DNA of 18,545 nucleotides from contig DQHP01000114.1 in assembly GCA_003524435.1 (NCBI GenBank), positions 1 to 18,545 on the forward strand, written 5' to 3'. This document shows, piece by piece, positions 13,003-18,545 of this stretch. The position numbers were made by a program, and so were the translations under genes. The number at the start of each line of letters is the position of its first letter. The stretch's first letter is position 1. The stretch comes from Microbacterium sp. GTDB taxonomy: Bacteria > Actinomycetota > Actinomycetes > Actinomycetales > Microbacteriaceae. The notes below the pieces were generated by a model that saw nothing but the letters and a program-made list of their open reading frames with translations, was not told the DNA's origin and searched no databases.

Positions 13003-15447
13003 TCAGATCACCGGTCGGCCGATGGAACCGATCACTCCGTCGACGAGCTGACCGGAGGCATCTCGCTTCGCCGGAGCCTCGGGCAGCTTCCTGACGGCAC
13101 CGTCGCTACCGACTGCGTAGGCGGGCTGTTCTCCAACCCAGGCGACGGTGAGACGATCTTCACCGCGGAGGAACGAGTGCGCACGCACACCGCCGGTCGC
13201 GCGGCCCTTCGCTGGGAAGTCGGCGAACGCGGATACCTTGGCGCGCCCCGCGTCTGTGCCTGGGATGACACCGTCAGCTCCGGACACGGTGGCCACCAGT
13301 GCCTCATCGCTGGGGTTGACGACGCCGAAGTAGAGTACTGATGCACCTGCGGCGACCTTCATGCCTGCCATTCCACCCGCAGCAGCGCCCTGTGGCCGCA
13401 CCGCAGAAGCGGAAAAATGCAGCAGCTGTGCATCGGTGGTCACGAAGACGACGTCGGTGTCATCGGGCGCGGATGCGGCGCCGACGACGCTGTCTCCGCT
13501 CTTGAGGCCGATAACCTCGATCTCTGGACGCACCGGCAGCGTCGACGGCACGACGCGCTTGACTGTGCCCTGAGCGGTGCCGAGGGCAATCGGCATTTCG
13601 GCGGAGAGATTCACCAGCGCCAATACCTTCTCTGACCGCGACGTGATTCCGAGATAGTCGCGCAGCGGCGTCCCAGCTGCGAGCTGCACAGAAGTTGCTG
13701 GTACAGACGGCAGATCGACGGGGGAGAAGCGCAACAAGCGTCCGGATGTTGTCACCGCGCCAACCTCACCGCGTACGGTCGCGGACACCGTCGACCTAAT
13801 CGCGTCGTGTTTGCTGCGGCGCGCGGGACGGCTGAGTTCCTGGTCTTCGGCGAGATCGACACGCACTGCGCGGCCGGTCGTCGAGAGCACCACGATCGTC
13901 GGCGCATCCGCGATCTGCAGATCTGCTTCGCCGGCCCTGGCACGACGGGGCGCCGCAGGCATGCCGTTCATCAGGAGCGTGCGCCGCGGTGTGCCATAGG
14001 CGTCGGCGGCAGCATCCAGTTCAGTGGCGACCTGACGGCGCAACAGGACCGGGCTCGCCAGCAGTTCACGCAGCTGATCGATCTCAGCTTGCAGCGCATC
14101 CCGCTCGGCTTCGAGTTCGATACGGGAGAACCTGGTCAGCCGACGTAGCCGTAGCTCGAGAATGTACTCGGCTTGTGCCTCAGAGAGATCAAATACCGTT
14201 CGCAAACGGGTGCGTGCCTGCTCAGAATCGTCAGAGGAACGAATGACCTGGATGACCTCGTCAATATCGAGGATCGCGACGAGGAGCCCCTCGACCAGGT
14301 GCAGACGCTCTTCCCTGCGCGCGAGACGGTAACGACTGCGGCGAGTGATTACTTCAAGCCGGTGGCCGATGTAGACGCTGAGCATCTCTTTGAGGCCGAG
14401 CGTTCGCGGTTGCCCTTCGACCAGGGCGACGTTGTTGATGTTGAAGGAATCTTCCAGCGGCGTCAGCCGGTACAGCTGCTCAAGGACAGCATTCGGGTCG
14501 AAACCCGTCTTGATGCCGATCGCGACCCGAAGGCCGTGCTGACGGTCGGTGAGGTCATTGACATCACTGATGCCTTGCAGCTTCTTCGCCTGCACCGCAT
14601 CGCGGATCTTCTCGATCAATCGCTCGGGGCCCACCATGTAAGGCAATTCAGTGACGATAATGCCGGTCCGTCGCGGACCGATGGACTCTACGGATACCTT
14701 GCCGCGCACCTTGAAGGCGCCACGTCCATTTGTATAGGCGTCTTTGATGCCGTCGAGCCCCATGATGATGCCGCCAGAGGGGAAATCTGGGCCGGGCACG
14801 AACTCCATGAGATCGTCAAGAGTGGCCTGAGGATTCTCAAGCAAATGTATCGCCGCCGCCACGACCTCGATGAGGTTGTGGGGCGCCATATTCGTTGCCA
14901 TGCCCACGGCGATGCCGCTGGCACCGTTGACGAGCAGGTTGGGGAATGCAGCCGGGAGGACAGCTGGCTGTTGAAACTGGCCGTCGTAATTCGGAACGAA
15001 GTCGACGACGTCCTCGTCGAGGTTCTCGGTAAGGGCAAGGGCTGCCGGAGCGAGACGCGCTTCGGTGTACCGCGAGGCAGCTGGGCCGTCATCCAGCGAG
15101 CCGAAGTTTCCGTGCCCGTCTACGAGCGGGACGCGAAGCGCGAAGTCTTGGGAAAGGCGAACGAGCGCGTCGTAGATGGCGGAGTCGCCGTGCGGGTGCA
15201 ACTTACCCATGACTTCTCCGACTACACGCGCGCTCTTGACGTGCCCGCGGTCAGGGCGCAGTCCCATTTCAGCCATCTGGTAGAGGATGCGGCGCTGCAC
15301 TGGCTTCAAGCCATCACGGGCGTCAGGGAGGGCACGGGAGTAGATCACCGAGTAGGCATACTCGAGGAATGATCCCTGCATCTCAGTGGACAGATCTATG
15401 TCCTGGATGCGCTCCTCTACGGGCTCGGCTGATTCGGTGCGGGGCAT
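13003..15447 (-). CDS. parC: DNA topoisomerase IV subunit A
   Basis: This 814-residue breakage-reunion subunit cuts and rejoins DNA through a tyrosine, Y127 in AASRYTEARL. The quinolone-determining region reads HPHGDSAIYD, with Ser and Asp at the two positions usually mutated in resistance, so no resistance change is seen. The winged-helix and tower regions are followed by a coiled-coil and a six-bladed pinwheel-type C-terminal domain. I see no canonical GyrA box (QRRGGKG), which supports ParC rather than GyrA. The start is ATG 15447, with AGGA five bases upstream and a TAATAT box about 52 bases upstream; a longer in-frame ATG at 15495 would overlap the divergent gene's start and lacks a ribosome site. 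Confidence 0.93.
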   Translation of the reverse strand: MPRTESAEPVEERIQDIDLSTEMQGSFLEYAYSVIYSRALPDARDGLKPVQRRILYQMAEMGLRPDRGHVKSARVVGEVMGKLHPHGDSAIYDALVRLSQDFALRVPLVDGHGNFGSLDDGPAASRYTEARLAPAALALTENLDEDVVDFVPNYDGQFQQPAVLPAAFPNLLVNGASGIAVGMATNMAPHNLIEVVAAAIHLLENPQATLDDLMEFVPGPDFPSGGIIMGLDGIKDAYTNGRGAFKVRGKVSVESIGPRRTGIIVTELPYMVGPERLIEKIRDAVQAKKLQGISDVNDLTDRQHGLRVAIGIKTGFDPNAVLEQLYRLTPLEDSFNINNVALVEGQPRTLGLKEMLSVYIGHRLEVITRRSRYRLARREERLHLVEGLLVAILDIDEVIQVIRSSDDSEQARTRLRTVFDLSEAQAEYILELRLRRLTRFSRIELEAERDALQAEIDQLRELLASPVLLRRQVATELDAAADAYGTPRRTLLMNGMPAAPRRARAGEADLQIADAPTIVVLSTTGRAVRVDLAEDQELSRPARRSKHDAIRSTVSATVRGEVGAVTTSGRLLRFSPVDLPSVPATSVQLAAGTPLRDYLGITSRSEKVLALVNLSAEMPIALGTAQGTVKRVVPSTLPVRPEIEVIGLKSGDSVVGAASAPDDTDVVFVTTDAQLLHFSASAVRPQGAAAGGMAGMKVAAGASVLYFGVVNPSDEALVATVSGADGVIPGTDAGRAKVSAFADFPAKGRATGGVRAHSFLRGEDRLTVAWVGEQPAYAVGSDGAVRKLPEAPAKRDASGQLVDGVIGSIGRPVI

Positions 15448-15489
15448 GAACTTCCTGAGAGGTGCGGAGCCTGTGAAAGACTGATCGGG

Positions 15490-16617
15490 ATGCATGCCAT
15501 ATTACCGTCTGTGCCTGCGTCAGCCCGGAGCCTGACCGGGGTGGCGGGCGACTTGATCGCGGCGTTGAACGGCGAACAGTCAGCGCTCAAACCTGCTCGC
15601 TCAGTCGTTCTCGTCGTCCTGGACGGTCTCGGTGCAATTCAGCTACGCGCACACGCTGGTCACGCACGGCATCTGACGGCGGGAATGAGCAAGAAGGACG
15701 TTGCCTACTCGGTTTTTCCGACCACAACGGCCGCGGCGCTGACGAGTACCCTCACCGGTGCAGAGCCCGGTAGGCACGGTCTGGTCGGGTACACCGTGCT
15801 CGATCGCTCGCGCGATGTGCTCATCAATCAACTCTCCGGATGGGAAAGTGATGGCGTTGACCCCTTGCAATGGCAAAGCGCCCCCACGGTATTCGAACAA
15901 GCAAGAGCCGCGGGCCACGAAAGCTACGCGGTGGGGATCGCCACCTATGCCAACAGCGGGTTTACCCGCGCGACGCTGAGGGGCTCCAAGTTCGTGGCTG
16001 CGAAGTCGCCCGCGGAGCGCGTCGCTACCGCTTACCGCATCGCTGCAGATCAGCCGGGTTCGTTGGTTTACTGCTATCTGCCGGAGGCAGATAAGGCAGG
16101 ACATAAGCACGGCGTCGATTCCGCGCAGTGGATCCATGCGCTCGAAGAAATCGACTCGGCCCTCGCGATTGATCCGCCCAAGGGCGTCGGGGTCCTCGTC
16201 ACCGCCGACCACGGCATGATCGACGTCCCCACGCACAGGCACGTCGTCCTGCAGGAAGGCGATCTGCGCTTCGTTGGCGTTCGACATATCGGGGGAGAAC
16301 CCCGGATGCTGCATGTATATCTCGAAGCATCCGCTGATCCGGAAGCGCTACGAGACGTGTGGCGTCGCGAAAGCGAAGGCGATGCAGACGTTCTGAGCCG
16401 GGCCGAAGCAGAAGCGGCCGGGCTGTTCGGCCAGAGTGTCACCGCTGATGCTTCCGCACGCATCGGCGACCTCCTCGTCATCGCGCGCGGCAACAAAGCG
16501 TTCTACGATGCCACCGCCTCAGACCAGCGATCGCGCGGAATGATTGGCCAGCACGGTGCCCTCACGCCAGAAGAACGGCAGGTGCCGTACCTCAGGCGTG
16601 GGGCATTCGCCAGCTAA
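15490..16617 (+). CDS. Type I phosphodiesterase / nucleotide pyrophosphatase (alkaline phosphatase superfamily)
   Basis: This 375-residue metal-dependent hydrolase belongs to the alkaline phosphatase superfamily (nucleotide pyrophosphatase/phosphodiesterase branch). Two-metal-site residues are visible: D45 in VVLDGLG, the probable nucleophile T80 in FPTTTAAALTS, D201 and H205 in EADKAGHKHG, D240/H241 in TADHGM, and H355 in GQHGAL. No signal peptide or membrane helix is seen, so it is probably cytoplasmic. It diverges from parC with only 42 bp between starts. The substrate is unknown. A similar gene beside parC and sepH is common in actinobacteria as I recall. A GAAAG about ten bases before the ATG is a weak ribosome site; AAGACT seven bases before it could instead be a leaderless -10. 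Confidence 0.88.
   Translation: MHAILPSVPASARSLTGVAGDLIAALNGEQSALKPARSVVLVVLDGLGAIQLRAHAGHARHLTAGMSKKDVAYSVFPTTTAAALTSTLTGAEPGRHGLVGYTVLDRSRDVLINQLSGWESDGVDPLQWQSAPTVFEQARAAGHESYAVGIATYANSGFTRATLRGSKFVAAKSPAERVATAYRIAADQPGSLVYCYLPEADKAGHKHGVDSAQWIHALEEIDSALAIDPPKGVGVLVTADHGMIDVPTHRHVVLQEGDLRFVGVRHIGGEPRMLHVYLEASADPEALRDVWRRESEGDADVLSRAEAEAAGLFGQSVTADASARIGDLLVIARGNKAFYDATASDQRSRGMIGQHGALTPEERQVPYLRRGAFAS
15499..15504 (-). promoter_or_regulatory. parC -10 box inside the start of the divergent phosphodiesterase gene
   Basis: On the minus strand TAATAT would place the parC transcript start near 15492, giving a leader of about 45 nt with AGGAAG before ATG 15447. The box lies within codons 4-5 of the divergent gene, so the two 5' ends should overlap. 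No good -35 is seen. Confidence 0.45.
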
Positions 16618-16637
16618 CTGCCGTAGTGCCCGAGAAC

Positions 16638-17693
16638 CTAGTCCTCGGTGCGAGCACCAAAGACGATCTCATCCCACGAGGGCATGGCGTTTCGCCGCCG
16701 GCGGCGGCCTGAGGTGTCGGTGGACGGCTCTTCACGAGCGGGGGGCTCGGAATGGGGCTCAGCGTGATCATCCGCGTCGTCAAGAGCGTCGAACAGAGCA
16801 ATCGGGCTGTCGTTCGTCGCCCGTTCTTCTGACGAGTGCGCGTCATCGTCTACCAAAGGGGCGCTCTCGCGCTGCCCGCGTCGACGGCGCAGCGCCTCTA
16901 GGAGGTCTGCCGTCTCTGCGCTGGTGACGGATGCGTCGGGTGCACGTTTCGTCGCCGCGTTCTGTACAGCGGCAGTCGAACGCTCCGGCAGCTGCAACTC
17001 ATCGGTTTCCGCATCGGGGTTTGGCAACCGTCGGGGTCCGAACGCCCCGGAGTCGAAGCGGCTGTCGTCCTTGTACGGCGACTCAGCACGCTCACTGTCG
17101 ACTGCGCGAAGCCGGGGGATCAGTCCCTCCGGCAGAGAGCCCTGACGCGATAGTTGCGTAGCATCCGCATTCAATGGGGAAAGCGCACGATGGCGGGCGT
17201 CGAAGCTCCAACGGGCATCATGTGACACCTCGTTCGCGGTGAACTCCAGCTTCACAATCCAACCGGATTCTTCTTTCCAGCTGGCCCAACGCTCAGCGCT
17301 AGCGTGCACATCAGCGAGTTTGGCGCGGATCGCGGCGCCGAAAGTTGGTTGTGCGTCAGGCTCGACCTCACTACCGATGAGAACCGGAACCGCGAGTGCT
17401 TGCGAGATGATGTGTTCCCGCTCTGCGAGGACGGGGCCCTCGAAGCGGATGACTTCTTCTACATCGACGCTGAGAAGCTCAGCGACCTCGGGGGCCGTGA
17501 GACCGGACCGAATATGCGTCTGTATCTCTCTCGGACTTGCAGTTGCGCGCGGCGCTTCACCTGCGTCGCGGCGACGTGCGCGGCGAATCTCTCGTTGCAA
17601 CACCTCGTCGATGGCAAGAGTGAATCTTTCGCCAGAGCCGTTGGCGAGGATCAGTCGGTCGTCTTCGGTGCCGACGATAGTGACGTTTTCCAT
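16638..17693 (-). CDS. sepH: Septation protein SepH (DUF3071)
   Basis: This 351-residue protein matches SepH, an actinobacterial cell-division factor that, in Streptomyces, binds FtsZ and promotes its assembly. The N-terminal DUF3071 domain (about 1-115) starts with VTIVGTEDDRLIL and contains a helix-turn-helix-like segment LTAPEVAELLSVDVEEVIRFEGP (about 64-86; split as LTAPEVAELLSV, then DVEEVIRFEGP). The middle is long, acidic and poorly conserved. The C-terminus ends in an arginine run and the conserved PSWDEIVFGAR motif. The start ATG 17693 has AGAGGGG eight bases upstream. It converges on the phosphodiesterase gene with a 20-bp gap and diverges from the DUF4193 gene. Confidence 0.93.
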   Translation of the reverse strand: MENVTIVGTEDDRLILANGSGERFTLAIDEVLQREIRRARRRDAGEAPRATASPREIQTHIRSGLTAPEVAELLSVDVEEVIRFEGPVLAEREHIISQALAVPVLIGSEVEPDAQPTFGAAIRAKLADVHASAERWASWKEESGWIVKLEFTANEVSHDARWSFDARHRALSPLNADATQLSRQGSLPEGLIPRLRAVDSERAESPYKDDSRFDSGAFGPRRLPNPDAETDELQLPERSTAAVQNAATKRAPDASVTSAETADLLEALRRRRGQRESAPLVDDDAHSSEERATNDSPIALFDALDDADDHAEPHSEPPAREEPSTDTSGRRRRRNAMPSWDEIVFGARTED

Positions 17694-17716
17694 GCGAATG
17701 CCCCTCTGATGGGTGT

Positions 17717-17745
17717 TTAATCATCGTGTCACGTACCCCGCGCAA
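17717..17745 (-). promoter_or_regulatory. Candidate sepH promoter
   Basis: On the minus strand TTGCGC (17745-17740) and GATTAA (17722-17717) are 17 bp apart. Transcription would start near 17710, leaving a short leader with a good Shine-Dalgarno. Both hexamers are imperfect. Confidence 0.35.
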
Positions 17746-17796
17746 GACCAGGGAATACGCTGGGCGCGCCGTCAGTTTCATCTGGCGAACAAGAGA

Positions 17797-17811
17797 GCAT
17801 TTGCGAAATGC
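17797..17811. promoter_or_regulatory. Inverted repeat in the sepH/DUF4193 divergent region
   Basis: GCATTT-GCG-AAATGC is a perfect inverted repeat with 6-bp arms, extendable to GAG/CTC with one bulged base. It lies 81 bp upstream of the DUF4193 start, in a 198-bp divergent gap that holds no other gene I can support. It may be an operator. Confidence 0.35.
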
Positions 17812-17891
17812 CTCAGCTTCGTGCAAACTATGCCCGCCGCATACCCTTCGGCGCACCACCCACGAGCACTATGAATGTGGAGATCTACCGC

Positions 17892-18188
17892 ATGGCAACC
17901 GACTACGACGCCCCCCGAAAGAGCGAAGACGACCCCTCCGAGTCGATCGAAGCCTTGAAGGAGCGTGTGCCGGACAAACTCTCCGGCACCACCGGCGACG
18001 AAGACTCTGACAACCCGTCGAGTTTTGACCTCCCCGGTGCTGACCTCTCCGACCTTGAACTCGATGTTGTTGTGCTACCCGCACAGCAGGACGAGTTCAC
18101 CTGCATGAACTGTTTCCTTGTGAAGCACCAATCGCAGTTGGACCACGATGGCCCGGATGGCCCAATCTGCAAGGAGTGCGCTGCGTAA
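17892..18188 (+). CDS. DUF4193 family protein
   Basis: This 98-residue acidic protein matches the actinobacterial DUF4193 family, function unknown. The N-terminus is MATDYDAPRKSEDD; the middle is rich in Asp and Glu and ends in a short hydrophobic strand (LELDVVVLP). A C-terminal zinc-ribbon-like pair follows: CMNC (residues 74-77) and CKEC (93-96), with a His-containing spacer. I chose ATG 17892 over an in-frame ATG at 17808 because GTGGAG lies nine bases upstream and the family begins this way. It diverges from sepH and converges on the DUF3093 gene; the same order is common in actinobacteria. Confidence 0.92.
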   Translation: MATDYDAPRKSEDDPSESIEALKERVPDKLSGTTGDEDSDNPSSFDLPGADLSDLELDVVVLPAQQDEFTCMNCFLVKHQSQLDHDGPDGPICKECAA

Positions 18189-18208
18189 TCGCAGACGCAC
18201 TCGCGTTC

Positions 18209-18239
18209 ACGCGCCCCAGCCTGATGGCTAGGGGCGCGT
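18209..18239. terminator. Bidirectional terminator between DUF4193 and DUF3093 genes
   Basis: ACGCGCCCC (18209-18217) pairs with GGGGCGCGT (18231-18239), and AGCC/GGCT extends the stem inward around a TGAT loop with one bulged A. The hairpin is 20 bp after the DUF4193 stop and 22 bp beyond the DUF3093 stop, which suits termination from both sides. Confidence 0.8.
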
Positions 18240-18261
18240 TGTCGTCTGTAGTGACGGGCGA

Positions 18262-18545
18262 TCAGTCCGGGAGCGAGGCTGCTACGCGAGCATCCTGAAT
18301 CGCCGCAGCAAGCCGGTCTGGAGTGCGTGTCGAGATCGTCCAACTGGTGATGGGATCATCCGGATCGGTGTTCTGTACGATCACGAGGCCGTCGATGCCG
18401 CCCCGAATCAGGTGCCAGCCCCTGGCCGCGAGTGCAGGACCACGTGCTTCTCGAGCGGCCTCGCCACGGGCGACAACGACATCGCCGAGCCATTGGGCAT
18501 CGATGTGCGCGCGCCCGGCGCGCAGGACGGTGCCTTCCACGCGCA
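18262..18545 (-). CDS. DUF3093 family protein, C-terminal part; N-terminus outside the window
   Basis: The reading frame is open to the window edge, so this is the last 94 or so codons of a longer gene. The visible part has a strand-rich domain with LRAGRAHIDAQWLGDVVV and ends in a helix (DRLAAAIQDARVAASLPD) after WTISTRTP. These are features of DUF3093, an actinobacterial family that usually begins with two membrane helices, here lying beyond position 18545. An in-frame GTG at 18540 is internal, not a start. The family is usually next to dut; that gene would lie outside the window. Function unknown. Confidence 0.82.
   Translation of the reverse strand, partial: RVEGTVLRAGRAHIDAQWLGDVVVARGEAAREARGPALAARGWHLIRGGIDGLVIVQNTDPDDPITSWTISTRTPDRLAAAIQDARVAASLPD

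Noticed and set aside
14173..15372. A 399-codon open frame on the plus strand opposite parC
   Set aside because: It is antisense to a well-conserved topoisomerase gene; the predicted protein resembles no family, and long antisense frames are expected at this GC content.
13003..15447. Assignment of the topoisomerase pair as GyrB/GyrA
   Set aside because: No canonical GyrA box in the C-terminal domain, convergent gene layout rather than a gyrB-gyrA operon, and no dnaA/recF neighbours; topoisomerase IV fits better, although the decision rests on motifs only.
15448..15495. N-terminal extension of ParC from ATG 15495
   Set aside because: No ribosome site before it, it overlaps the divergent gene's start, and ATG 15447 has AGGA at proper spacing and a -10 box upstream.
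17726..18010. A 94-codon frame in the sepH/DUF4193 gap
   Set aside because: Arg/His/Pro-rich with no recognisable domain, and it runs into the DUF4193 gene in another frame.

Overview
This window comes from a high-GC actinobacterium, most likely Microbacteriaceae (Microbacterium-like). The evidence is the gene order: sucB-lpd-pepA on one side, then a PAC2 protein, a lysine/alanine-rich primary sigma factor, topoisomerase IV (parE/parC), SepH, a DUF4193 protein and a DUF3093 protein. Starts of the form 'TANNNT, about six bases, start codon' (leaderless mRNAs) and GTG starts also fit. The taxonomic call is inference from memory of gene families; no search was run. No tRNA, rRNA, CRISPR array, insertion sequence or phage gene was seen.

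Layout. Positions 1-3248 (minus) are a pepA-lpd-sucB operon: leucyl aminopeptidase, dihydrolipoyl dehydrogenase and the start of the 2-oxo acid dehydrogenase E2 subunit. A PAC2-family protein (3351-4295, plus) diverges from it. The primary sigma factor follows at 4465-5757. From 5754 to 10455 lies an unusual five-gene block: a CofE-like amidoligase overlapping sigA by 4 bp, two divergent ATP-grasp ligase paralogues, and two overlapping alanine-racemase-fold genes. Next are a small zinc-finger-like protein (DUF7455 type, minus) and convergent parE and parC. A phosphodiesterase/alkaline-phosphatase-superfamily gene diverges from parC. SepH (minus), DUF4193 (plus) and the 3' part of a DUF3093 gene (minus) complete the window.

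The most interesting content is the racemase pair. The second gene keeps the PLP lysine and the barrel active-site residues but has lost the C-terminal catalytic tyrosine region. The first has almost no barrel and an Arg in place of the PLP lysine, but keeps the C-terminal Tyr, Tyr and Met-Asp motifs at nearly exact spacing. In classical alanine racemase each active site is built from one subunit's barrel and the other's C-terminal domain, so these look like complementary halves of an obligate heterodimer with one active site. With two ATP-grasp ligases and a CofE-like ligase alongside, the block looks like a dedicated pathway that makes a D-amino acid and joins it into a peptide. Since Microbacteriaceae have B-type peptidoglycan with D-amino acids in the cross-bridge, cell-wall assembly is a reasonable but unproven target.

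Regulation visible in the sequence includes several leaderless -10 boxes, a 20-bp dyad in the DUF7455 promoter, a palindrome and a hairpin in the sigA leader, a parC -10 box lying inside the start of the divergent phosphodiesterase gene, and hairpins between convergent genes.
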